A stretch of 64,000 bases of DNA from Raffaelea ambrosiae (lineage: Eukaryota; Ascomycota; Sordariomycetes; Ophiostomatales; Ophiostomataceae), in assembly GCA_002778195.1 (NCBI GenBank), contig PCDI01000005.1, forward strand, positions 1,409,427-1,473,426, written 5' to 3'. A model generated the notes under the pieces. The model saw only the letters and a program-made list of their open reading frames with translations, was not told the DNA's origin and did not search any database. Positions 44,213 through 55,020 of this stretch are shown in pieces. Numbering within the stretch: position 1 is the first letter of the stretch; the number at the start of each line of letters is the position of its first letter. The position numbers were made by a program, and so were the translations under genes.

Positions 44213-47200
44213 TGAGACACGTCCACTCCGCGGGAGCACAAGAAAGTCTTGTGACCGAGCTTCTCCTCCGATCGAGTTGACTACTCTTCCCGGTAGATGG
44301 ACCTCCTACCCGATGCTTGGCTCCACCCTTTCAGGTTTCCTTCTCGGAGCCTTCGTGCTCTTTTTTGGTTGCTAAACCTCCTATCGCAGCAGCATATGCA
44401 GGCGTTCCTTGGTGCTGAATTTGCCCAGAGTTCGTTGTCCGGTTTCGAGGTGGTTGTGCGACTTTCCAACTTTTCTTGGGAGGTGGCACGCAGTACAATC
44501 GTAGAATGGGAGTAAGTGTGTAACTTGGAAGAAGAATTTGAGACAAGTCTCGTGGTTTATGGCTGATGGATGGCGTACCACTAGGCCTCCCTTTCGGGTC
44601 GCAGGTTGAGTGCTGTTTGTGTCGCGCGAGACATGCGCATGCGCATGGGAAAAAGTGCAACTGGCGACTTGGCAATTCGGCGACCTGACCGTGGAATAAA
44701 AAAAAATGAGATGGGCAACTTTACGCTGTATGTTGCACAACCGGAAGCCGAAGTGGATGCAAGGGAGAAGTGCAGGGCGAAAAAAAAGTGAAGAGTACAA
44801 AGAGAAGGACGCAGCCAACCAAAGGGATATACAAAAATAGAAGTAGGAATACAAGGAATGGAATGGAAGAAAAACCGAGCACAAGTCAAATAGAAATCAA
44901 AAGAGCGAATGAAGAAAACGATGGAAGGGGAGGAAAGACGATTATGAGAGAAAGTGTGACAAAAGAAGAAAAGTCATGAGAGAAAGAAACGAGCAGGTGG
45001 TTGGATGCAAGAAGCAGTCTGTCCAAAGCAGAAAGAGAGGGGAAAGAAAAGACGCAAGGTCGACCAAAAAAACAAAGGGAAAGGTCGAGAGACAAAAAAA
45101 AAAGGGAGCACAGAGAGAAAGACACAGATCAATCCGAAGTGTTCCAGAATTCGGAAACAGGCAAGGACGACGCAGGTGTGGTAAAACGGGCCCAGGACGA
45201 ATCGATCGATACAACAGGCTGTCTGAGAATCGAAGTCAGTACAGAGTAGGGGAAACACATTGCGTAGACAGTCAGGTGTTAATGGGCGGGGGCCCAGGAG
45301 GGCGAAGGCAATGGGCAAAAAGGGCTGTGTCTCGGGATGGACAGGGTTGAGGCTCTTTCCACTCCTGTTCGCTATCTTCTCGCTCGGTGCAGTTGTGGGC
45401 GCCGTGTAGTATGTAATGCGTTCGTGACAGCCGTCCCCACAAGCAGCCATGGCATTGCAGCGGTTACTTCGTGAGGCCATGCAGACCCGAGTGGGTTGAA
45501 CTGGCGGGCGCACGGAGGTGCACACAGACGCACGAAAAGCTGGAGCTCTAGCTCTCTGCAGGTCCTACGTGCCATTCTTTCGTATCTGCACTGCAGGACA
45601 CAGATGACCGGCAGTCTGGTCCGACAGGTTGTGCACGCGGTGGTGTTGCAGCAAGAGGACACAAAAGCAGGCGTGGAAAGGGAAAGGGGGGGCGTAAAAG
45701 GGGGGGTGTAAACAGCCGGGTCGCAGAATGTGGTGGTCAGAGAGGAGATCACGTACCCTTTGCGTTTCGAAGTTTGGCTCTCTGGGAGCGTTAGCGAGAA
45801 GGTGCTGGCAGGTCGATGCTGGCGAAGCAGGAAGGCAAAAAAAAAAAAAAAACTCAAGTGTAATGAGCGGCGAAATGAGCAGAAAAGACGAAAAAGATAG
45901 AAAAAAAAAAACAGAAGAACTGAAGCTCGACAGAGCCAGTAAGCATGAGAAGCAAAAGAAAGAAGAGCGTGTATGCAGAAAGAAAATCAAAGCAAGCAGG
46001 AAAGAGGAGAGGAAAAGGGGAGGCAAAAGACGGGCAAGCCCAAACAAGAGAGGCCACAAATGTGTAAGTACAAGGTATCTTCTTATCTTACGAGCGGGCG
46101 TACACAAAGGAAGGTGCTGCCCGCAAAAGCAACGCCATCAACGAGAGAAAAGGGGCGCCAGCGCCTCCAGTTCCAGTACAACGGGCCAGGGCAGTGAAGT
46201 GGAGCGCTGGGTACTATGTGTGAGAGTAGGGAAGTTCACGAGCGAGGGTGTTGTGTTTCAGGACGGCGGGACGGGCAAGGGAAGAGGGAAGGGGGCCCTG
46301 GCTGGCTGTGGGCAACAAAGTATAGGCGGGAGAAAACAGCTGAACACATCCAAAACAGCCACGCAATGAGGAAACGATATTGCAACGGGGCCAAGAACTG
46401 CACCAACCTTTGGATGACTGTATGAGGCAGCGGAGATCAAGCAGGCAATCAGGCAGGCCGAGCGAGTGGCAGGGAGAGCGCGGCCAGCGTGCCTGGCCAG
46501 AGATGTCTTTACAGGGGACGTGTTCCGCGGGATCTGGTTACTGGCTATTTGTTTTGGTTGAGGCTGTGGATGATGATGATGCGCAGTGAATGGGGGAACC
46601 CTTGGCGACCGGTCGACAGGGTGAGGGTCAGGATACGGCGGCTGCGAGGTCGAGAAAGGATGTACGTTTGTTTGTGTTTCTGGTAGGGATGAAGAGGGGG
46701 GCTTGTTTATTAAAATTGTTTGTCGTCAAGACAAATAGGAAGATTAAGTGGCAGGGTCCGGCGAGGAGGTCCCATGTGCAATAGAAGGATGCGAAGAACG
46801 AAAGGCATAAGCAAGAAACAGAGGGAGGCCAATCAAGAGCGTGGGTAGAAGGCGGAGGAGCGGCAGAGGAGCAGCATAGGTGGCGAGGATGCGGGAGAGG
46901 GAGAGAGAAAGAAAAGCAGGAGAAGATCAAGAGAGGGGAAAGTTGAGGCCGAAAAAACAAGAGGTCGTGGGAGGTCATGACAGGTCAGGAGAGGCTGAGA
47001 GGGTTATGTGGTGGCAAAGAGCCCAAAAGGGGAAGGGCCCCAGCCATGGAAAGAGCAACCGGTCTCGGTCAACGGGCGCCCGTTTAAACGTCTAGGCAGA
47101 AAACGATACTACTACTACTATGTAACTATGTATGTAAAAGGCACCAGAAAGGGAGGCGCAAAGGGCGCAACGACCACAAAAGACACAGGGAGACTCAGAA

Positions 47201-48807
47201 GACGCCAAGCACAAAAGAACCCCAAAAGAACACCAAAAAATACACCAAAAAGTTCCCAAGGGACGGAGAAGCGACTCGGAAAAAGCAAGCAGAGACCATG
47301 CTAGGTAACGGAAATGAAGGGGAGCTGCACCAAAGGGCGGACCTGGGCGCAAGGGCAACATGGCAGAACGGCAAACCGGACGGGGAAAAAAAGAAGAAAA
47401 AAAAAGAGAGAGAGAAAAAAGACGAAAAAGCAACTTCAATAGCCCGATCGCTCCTTCCTCCAATGCCGTACGTATCCCTACGGGACTCGTATTCACCGTT
47501 GACACCGCGCCCCGGAAGCACAGACTACTCGTACAGGCGGACGTCCTGCCCAGGGCCCGCAGCCACTCACATGCGCGCCTGCCCTGTTCAACACGCAGCC
47601 CTGCAGAGCGTGCTTGCCTCTTTGAGAACTGTCCGCCTGCCAGCCACTTGTCTTGCCAATGAGGACGGCGCAACGCAGACAACGAGTGACTGCCCCCAAA
47701 AATGCACTGGTGGGATACATAGTATGGTGGCAACGGTGACGAGCGGTAACATCGCACTACGATGTATGTTCGTACAAGTAGCAAATAGCACCGACACCAA
47801 AAGTCTGCCCCGGGTCCCCTGACCGTTTAGGCCACCCGAATGGCCCTTGCGCAGGGGTTCTGAAACGGTAGCGCGGTTTGCGCACAGCCAATAAAGTCAG
47901 CGTCTCATAGGGGGATGTCGTCTCCATAGAAAAATGGATTAGATAAGAAGGCACTAAGGCCCCCATGAATCCACCCGAGGCGCCCACCCAAGAAATCACA
48001 AGGAAACCCAGACCTTGGTGTGGAAGAATGTATTTATGGCATGGCTCCTGCCCATTCCTTCTTCTCCCCGTCTTCATTGCACGTTGTCTGGCGAGACAAG
48101 AAACCCGGGGACGTGGGTGGCTGAAGAAAATGTCTCGCACACGGGAAAACGTCTGGGGCCGGTGTAAAGAAGGCAGAAGAGAACGGGTAGAACGGGACAG
48201 ACCGAAGACGAGACGAGACAACAGCAGCCAAATAGCCTGTCCGCCGGATGTCGGAAAGATGCTCAGGCCATATGCAGGCTCCCCCTTCTCGCCCGGTTGT
48301 GGGCCAGGCACGACTTCTCCAAGACCAAATCCAGGATGTTGACAAGATGCTGGGAAGCAAGATTACGGGAACAGGCTAGCGAGCTTTCGCTTGACCGCGT
48401 CGTGTCGCAATACAGAGAGAGGGAGGGAAAAGGATTGCTACCCTAGTCGGCGAGAAATGATGTTTTGCTTCTTGTGTGGCACTCCCGTGACACGCTAGTG
48501 CCAATGTGCACTTGCACGGTGGCGCGTGCCTGGACATTCAATAAAGTGTTCGGGAACGAAGCTTCCAGCGTTCCAGCAGACCAAAGACGTCATCTAGCCC
48601 AATGGGTGGTCCTGATGTGACTTGCGAATGCTACATGCGCAGTGTTTACTACTATGTAACTACGTGCCATGCACGTGTGCAACAAAGCATATACGAGCAC
48701 GCCGTATGGTGGCCGTGCGTCTGTGGGCGGCTTCTTCGTGCGTGTGGGCTATGACACTACTTGCACGGATCGATTTGGCTGCTCAACTCCGAGGGGCACG
48801 ACAAGTT

Positions 48808-48960
48808 TGAGGAAATAGAGAGCGAAGAGAGAAGAGAAAAAAAAAGGGGGGGGAGGGAAACAAAAGAAAAGGAGAAAGAGAAAACGAAGAGAGGAGAAGA
48901 GAAGAGAAGAGAAGAGAAGAGAAGAGCAAAAGAGAAAAGGAAAAAATGGAAAAAGATCAT
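48808..48960. repeat. Polypurine tract with (GAAGA)n array
   Basis: About 150 bp that is almost all purine on the + strand. It contains seven tandem GAAGA pentamers at 48892-48926. The duplex is of the homopurine-homopyrimidine kind that can form triplex structures. Confidence 0.8.
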
Positions 48961-49544
48961 GAAAACAAAGACCAACCATGTCGGACAAGGGAAGGACAAC
49001 AAGCCCAGAGAAGGGTAGAACCAGAGACCGGTCGAGACGGCACCCACGCAGCCAACAAGATCGCTGGACAAGACGTTCAGGCCCCGTTGTTCAGACCTCT
49101 CGTTCGGACGACGATCCAAAGAAGTCGAGTCATGGCCCATCTCTTGGTCGAGTCCCTTGCATCTGCTACATGAGAACAGTTGGAGACAACTCGTGCAAAG
49201 TTTTCATCTGCTGGCTCTGGGCCGTGTTTCAGTTTGAATAGGTCTCTCCGGGTCCTCTTATATAGTACAAAATGAGACAGCAGGTTCTCATTCAGACGAC
49301 AGGCATCTATCTCTCTGTAGGGCTGGACAATTGGCCTCCTTTAACCGGGAGGTGGATCACGTGTGACACAAAGCCAACAGGCTGTTTAAGAGTCGGGGAG
49401 AAGAGCAGGCAAAAAGAACGAGCCGCACGCGGTATCGTCGTCCTGGTTCTCTCAGACGAGGCGATCCGAGAAAACTGGACAGACGGTGTCAAGAAGGCCA
49501 GGAGTTGAGAGATAAGACGACAGACCCTGATCGACTTGGGTTCC

Positions 49545-49631
49545 AGTCAGGAACAGATGGAGCCAGGGACAGACAGAGCCAGGGACAGACAGAGTCAGGG
49601 ACAGACAGAGTCAGGGACAGACAGGGTCAGG
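49545..49631. repeat. 16-bp minisatellite (AGYCAGGGACAGACAG)
   Basis: Four nearly perfect 16-bp copies from 49561, a partial fifth copy, and one degenerate copy on the left. The unit is not a multiple of three and is non-coding. Confidence 0.9.
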
Positions 49632-50105
49632 AACCGAGAGACAGTGGCACGATGTTGGAACTTTTGTGTGCACGCTCTGATTTTCCTCGTTGGTAAGCTT
49701 GGTCCTGGGAGTCTATGATCCGTGTGCTGTGTCCCTTTTGTCATGGCATTGCTGGGAACAATAGGGAATATACGGGGCGCCTTTCTCATGTTCCTGTCCC
49801 TTTTTTTCTGCTCGGCATTGGCCGAGACGCAGGAACTACGAGGACGGCGATCGCCCTAAAGAGGAATCTGCATGGCATACGCAGGAACTCGTTGTCTCTC
49901 AAAAGGAGACGCCAAGAGTGGGCTCCCCAGAGGGAATGCACAGTTCCGGAAACAAACAGCCAGCGGCCTTCATGCTTATCGATTCTCAAACAAGCTCGGA
50001 TTGTTGGGAGCTCTTTTGATCGGAGGGTATCTCGATGGGGTAGACAAAAATCTCTTGAACTCGACAAAGTATGAAGAAAAAACTTCACAGGCCATAGCTG
50101 AACAA

Positions 50106-50176
50106 TATGCCAGACCAAAGAATATGCCAGACCAAAGAGAGTTTACCCAACCAAAGAGAGTTTACCAAACCAAAGA
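50106..50176. repeat. Tandem CCAAAG-containing repeat
   Basis: Four short units ending in CCAAAG. The first two share ATATGCCAGACCAAAG; the next two share AGAGTTTACC followed by AACCAAAG. Confidence 0.75.
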
Positions 50177-50262
50177 CACTGTTCCAACCTCAGACAGGAT
50201 ACCAACCTGCCCAGCAGCCAACTGTCTCGGCATCCTTTTCGTCGTCGTGTCATGGTGGTTTT

Positions 50263-51370
50263 CTATTCCTCATTGTCGGACTGGGATGGATCCAGCTCCA
50301 GAGTCTCCCAGTCTCCGTCACTCATGCTGTCATGGGTTCCTGTACGTAATCTCGTGATGCTGCTTTGGTCTCGTCGTCCATCGGGTGTTCTTGGGGATTC
50401 TTCTTGTGCTTTTTTGTAGGGTTTCCATTCATGTCGTCTAGAACGATTTGGTCCTCCTTCGCGTTCTTCTTTTTTTGCTTGGTTCCTCCTCTCCACTCAA
50501 TTTCTTCTCCTCGCTTGGTTTCTTCCTTTTGCTCAGTTCCTTCTCTTCAGTCATTTCTTGTAGTCCTGCCTCCTCTTTCTCTTCCATACCCCCCTCCCCT
50601 TTCTTTTTCTTCTATTCTTCCGTGCTTTTTTGCCCTGCTTTGCCATCTGGGCCGCTGCCATCACCCGCTCTTTGGCCTCCACGTTGCTCCTGTTCCGGAC
50701 GCACCACGATCCATCCCAGCCCCCCTGACCTGTTGTTTCTCCTCGTCGCGGCTGCCTCGGCGTCTTGTCCTGTGCATCCCGCTTCCGGGCCTTCTTGCGT
50801 GCCTGTCTGGCGGTTACTGATCCGGCCTGCCGCATCTCGAAGCGAATCCGCTTGTCGGCCAGGACGTTGGCCACGAGAGTCCGCGGGCGAGGAGTACATC
50901 CACCCGGGGCACCCCGGGCCCTCGCTCCAACCCAGAGCTGCCCCCCCTCCCCACACCCGCTCCTGCGTCATCTGGCTGAGTGTGTCCCCCCCGACACCGG
51001 CGGCAGCGGCCTGGAGAGAGAGGACGCCGCCGGGCCGGTCTCTGCCTTTGCTCTGGTCCTCCTCCTCTTCCTTCCCCTCCGTGGCGGGTCCTTCTCTGTG
51101 TCCTTGCCTACCTGCTGGAGGTGCTCGTAGACGCCCTGGCTGTCTGGACTGCGACGGCCATGTACGGCGGCGGCGGCAGTGGCCGTGCTCGCCCTTGGCC
51201 CCGACTTGCTGGGGGCGGACGCGCCCAGACCGAGCCCAGACCGAGCGCCGAGAACTGCCTCGGGAGCTCAATGGGCTTGTGCGCTTCTGCAGACGCGGCT
51301 GTGCTGGTGGGCGGTACGTCATGTTGTGTCGGCCGTGGGGCTGAATAAGAGAAGAAGAGAACGGCACCGG
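50263..51370 (-). other. Possible degenerate or unresolved gene (charged ORF cluster)
   Basis: On the - strand several overlapping frames look more protein-like than the flanks but cannot be joined. One frame (50874-50551) gives a Lys/Arg-rich stretch with LADKRIRFEMRQAG near its start. A second (about 50610-50450) gives a Glu/Lys-rich peptide including SGEEEPSKKRR. A third (50496-50263) ends with MSDGDWETLELDPSQSDNEE before its stop. GC content rises relative to the flanks. No consistent set of splice sites links the pieces, so this may be a frameshifted relic, a spliced gene I could not resolve, or purine-rich DNA that reads as charged in every frame. Confidence 0.25.
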
Positions 51371-53816
51371 TCTGTCTTGCTTTTGTCTCTGACGGCCCCC
51401 GTATGACCTCTTTGCATCCCAGATTTGGCGTCATCCACCAAGGGGGAGGGAGACGGTGGGTGGCAAGAGGTCGACGATGACGGTCGGTGATGGTAAGATT
51501 CAACGTCTCGCGTTGTGCCTTGGCAACATCTGTCTTGTCATGAGATAGACAGTCCAGCTTGTTCCATGCCGTTTGCTCTTGCGACCCAGCCCGGGTTCTG
51601 CTATGCAGTAGCTGCAATCGCACCCAGCTTGGTGTCTGCAAGTTGCCACCGCCGGGCATGGCCCAAGAACTCGAACCCCTTTCGGAGAGCTCTGGGGGCC
51701 AGACGCTGTTTGCCAGACTCTGGCTAGGCGGGCAAAAAATAAAAAATAAAAATAAAAGAGTTTTTCCCTAGGCACCGGCGATGGTTGGCAGCTTGTTTCC
51801 ACGTGGCCACCGAAGGCCCTGTCGGGGGGGGGGAGGTTGGTTTCTGCAGTTTCTCGTGGCAGTGCTGTCGTGAGAACATCCACGCGCCTCATCCGACTTT
51901 GCCCGCTCCAAGGTTGGTGCTACTATAGTATGTAAGCAGCCAGACACTCGGCCTCATGAAACAATGCGCGCCCCCCCCCCCTCCCCCTTTGTCGACCGCC
52001 TGATCCCTCACGGCTTTCACCGTTGGCTCATTCACCCTTGCATGAGACATGGTGTATCACCCACAAAAGAAGTACGGGAACGAACAAAAGAACGAAAAGA
52101 AAAAGGACAGAGGGATGGCAGAGACGGTGTTTTTGTTGAGAAGGCTGATCTTCCTTGTGCGTGCTTGGAGATTGCCTGCATCGTACCCCGTACGAAAAGA
52201 GAAGCGAGGCAGTGCTGTCTGGCTGGGCGAGCGGTGCCCATGTTTGGGCATCACCGGATTCACTTGCCCTGATAACGCATACCGAAAGCGCATGCAAGTC
52301 ATCGCCCCCGTCTCGTCCTGGGCGAATCACACCACGACAGACTCGACACGATTCTCTAGGCGTCATTTTTGTCGTTTTGTCGTTTTTGTCAGGCCGGCCG
52401 TTACCATGTCCAAATTCTTGTCCAAGTCGTGTCGGTGTATTTGGTCATTTCCAGTCCCATCGCCATGTCAGTCTGGGCCGGATCGCTCAACTGCCCAATT
52501 GTCCCAGCTGCATGTATTACCCAGTCAAGCTGTTGATCTTTGGCCTTGTTGGCCTAGCCCTGCCGACGCCCGTTTCTCTTCGGACCCCTGACCAGCTGAA
52601 GGCGGAAGGATGGATGCAACGGTGCTAACCCGGTTTGATGCTGGCTCTCACGGCCAGGGTCCCGCCTTACCCAGCCTCTACCCACGCACACCCACTCCTA
52701 CCACTTGGGACGTCGTCTCTGATTTGCTCTTTTCCTTTGTTCGTTCGCTTGTCGTCCCCCTCGTCCTCGAGGAACTCATGAGAATTCACACTCGCACACC
52801 GTACAGGCGATTTTGCGGGGGGCTTACATAGCACTACGTTCTCACTATGTCGTATATTGGTGTTCTGGGCAGTGTCACTGAAGCGAAAGGAATGCAACCC
52901 CCCCCCCCAGGCAGGAGGAAGGAGAAAACCAAGAAAACCAGGAAACAAAAGGAAACCAGAGATGGCCAGAATCGAATCGTCTCAAGGTACCTGTGGCCAG
53001 TTTTGGGGTTGATAAAGAGAACGAGCTTGTTTGTACTTTCGGCACGTACATGTGTACTTACATGCAGCTCCCAAGGATCATTTCTTTCACTCTCCCCCGC
53101 GTGGGTAGGGGCATTTGCTGGGCTTGCGGTGGTGGCCTGATGTAGGAGTGCGTTTTCGGTGTTGGAACACAGCAAAAAGAGTACTGCGCCTGTGTATGCA
53201 TGTACTATGTATGTGTGTGTGTGTGTGTGTGTTTGTGTGTTGCTTGGAGGGTGTGTACGATGTATGGACTCGCGTGTGGTCTGTTCGGTGTTGTTCTGTT
53301 TTGTCTGCAGCACATAGGAAAGGGGCTGTTGCCTTGTCGATGCCTTGCGCGCATGTCGTTGATTCTCTTGTCTGCTCAGTCGGCGTATACGTGGCATGGG
53401 ACGTGTTCCTCCTGTTTGCTTGCATTTTGCCTTTCCAGGCCGAGTGGCTTGCCCGCCAGCTGTGCTCCCATCCGCGTACCTGGACATGGCACGTCAAGTC
53501 TAGCCGGGGGTGCCTACGTCTGGCCAGTGCTTACTTTCCTTCTCCCTCGTCCCATGTGGCCCTGTTGGATCTGTATCCTACTACACTGCCTTGTCAACCG
53601 TGCCTCCAGGGTGTGACCCGTCCATTGAGATTGGCTCCTCAATGGAACCTGGGCTGGGGCCCGTTCCCGTTTGTGTGCTCTTCATTTTATATAAGTGGTT
53701 GTCTTCCCATGGCCGGCAACGACGATATGGGAAAGCAACTTGTTCCAGAGAACCGTTTCTCGAAAACATCTCATAGCTTTCTGTCTCCTCTGCCGTACAG
53801 GCCATACCCTCAAGCC

Positions 53817-54431
53817 ATGTCTTCCGACACGGAACTGGATACTTTAGTTAGAGTATGCTATTGCCCTTGTTGCTGGTGCGGCTGGTTGAGAGATGACACA
53901 AAACTAAATTGCCTGCAGCCTACCCGTCCGTCTGGTGGTACGATGGAGAACACGTCGACGACGCCTACCTCTGAAGAGCCTCCCCCACCATATACCAAGG
54001 ACCCCGAACATGGCTACTTCGTCGACAACAGCAGCAGCCGCCGCATCTATCAGAACAACGCCTCTGCTGCTGAAAGACCATCCTCTTCCGCCTCGTCGTC
54101 GTCATCGCCCATTTCACTCCCCCCCTATCCCCAGACCAGCATGCCTCCTCCAAATGACCACAGCATGCAGTCTTCAAGATCGCCATCACCGCCATCGGGA
54201 GAAGAACCGGCTGCTCAGTCATCAAGATGCAGAATCACCGCCACCAACGCTGTTGGAGTCAAGCCCATGCCGACACACCATCGACAACGCCCGAACGGTC
54301 GAGGATGTGTTGGTGTTGGCTTTGTGTGCGCCGCCTTTGTTGTGCTTGCCGCTCTCTTGTGCGCTGCAGTAGGCGCCATCATTGCCTTTGGTGCCCTTCG
54401 GGGTCTGGGGAGCAGCTCGAAGGATGAATGA
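53817..54431 (+). CDS. Small Ser/Pro-rich tail-anchored membrane protein (putative)
   Basis: Predicted exons are 53817-53852 and 53919-54431 (182 aa). The 66-bp intron has donor GTATGC, a branch-like ACTAAAT and acceptor GCAG. It is in phase 0 and a multiple of three, so the unspliced frame is open too. A later ATG at 53942-53944 (MENTSTTPTSEEPPPPY) is an alternative start without any intron. The body is disordered and Ser/Pro-rich (PPPPYTKDPEHGYFVD, Ser runs). One membrane helix lies close to the C-terminus (VGFVCAAFVVLAALLCAAVG), followed by about 15 residues ending SSSKDE. No family is recognised. A tail-anchored or type II single-pass protein is the structural inference. The frame stays open far upstream (to 53115), but that part shows no protein-like composition. 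It converges on the MFS gene. Confidence 0.55.
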   Translation: MSSDTELDTLVRVCYCPCCWCGWLRDDTKLNCLQPTRPSGGTMENTSTTPTSEEPPPPYTKDPEHGYFVDNSSSRRIYQNNASAAERPSSSASSSSSPISLPPYPQTSMPPPNDHSMQSSRSPSPPSGEEPAAQSSRCRITATNAVGVKPMPTHHRQRPNGRGCVGVGFVCAAFVVLAALLCAAVGAIIAFGALRGLGSSSKDE

Positions 54432-55020
54432 GACGACTGATGAACAGAACAGTCAACAGAAAAACGAAAAAAAAAAGAAAAAAAAATTGGGATAATGGCG
54501 TTTTGGATGGATGGGAAGGGGATACCAACGGCTTGTTTCTTTTTTTCGGTCTTAGTCACTGGTGACGATGTTCTCGTATTGAAATGGATGAAATGGAAGG
54601 CAAATCCCATTCACAGTATTGCCCATGAAGATAGACGGGGGACAGTGCGTATTGCCCCCCCTTGATGGAAGTCGGATACAAGTCGTGGGATGCGGGAGTA
54701 TGCTTTTGGAGTCCTCCACCAGAGGCAGGTACCTCAAGAGTGCTGATAAGTCAGTGGTCTGCAAATAGCTTGAATAATTTGAAATCATTTTCGTGAATGG
54801 CCCTCGTGAAGATGCACAGGGGAACCGTCTAAACCTAACATAGGTAGTAGTAGCAGTAGAAGAAGATGGAAATCATGTGTGCTTTCAAGCACAGCCTCCC
54901 TTTCAGGGTCTTGAGAAACATGATAACTCGGGCCTGAGAAAAGACAACAGGAAAAAAAAAAGAAAAACAAAGCAAAAAAGAGAAGAAACTCCCGCGTCTT
55001 TCATCGCCCCTCCTCCTCCT
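54432..55020. other. Convergent 3' intergenic, 53817 gene / MFS gene
   Basis: About 590 bp between convergent stops. An A run directly follows the first stop and A-rich DNA precedes the second. No further feature is seen. Confidence 0.6.

Larger units (their letters stand above)
44213..53816. other. Long intergenic region, repeat- and purine-rich
   Basis: About 9.6 kb with no gene I can support. From 44,740 to about 46,050 and again at 48,808-48,960 the + strand is strongly purine-rich. A cluster of charged frames on the - strand at 50,263-51,370 is treated separately. Tandem repeats lie at 48892-48926, 49545-49631 and 50106-50176. ACTATGTA-type motifs lie at 47106-47136, 48645-48664, 51920-51936, 52826-52855 and 53200-53212. 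Frames longer than 150 codons exist (for example 47092-47784) but lack plausible composition. Confidence 0.55.

Noticed and set aside
53115..53816. Upstream extension of the 53817 frame (to 438 codons)
   Set aside because: It crosses a GT microsatellite and a Cys/Trp/Leu mix unlike a protein, with no start context or conserved piece.
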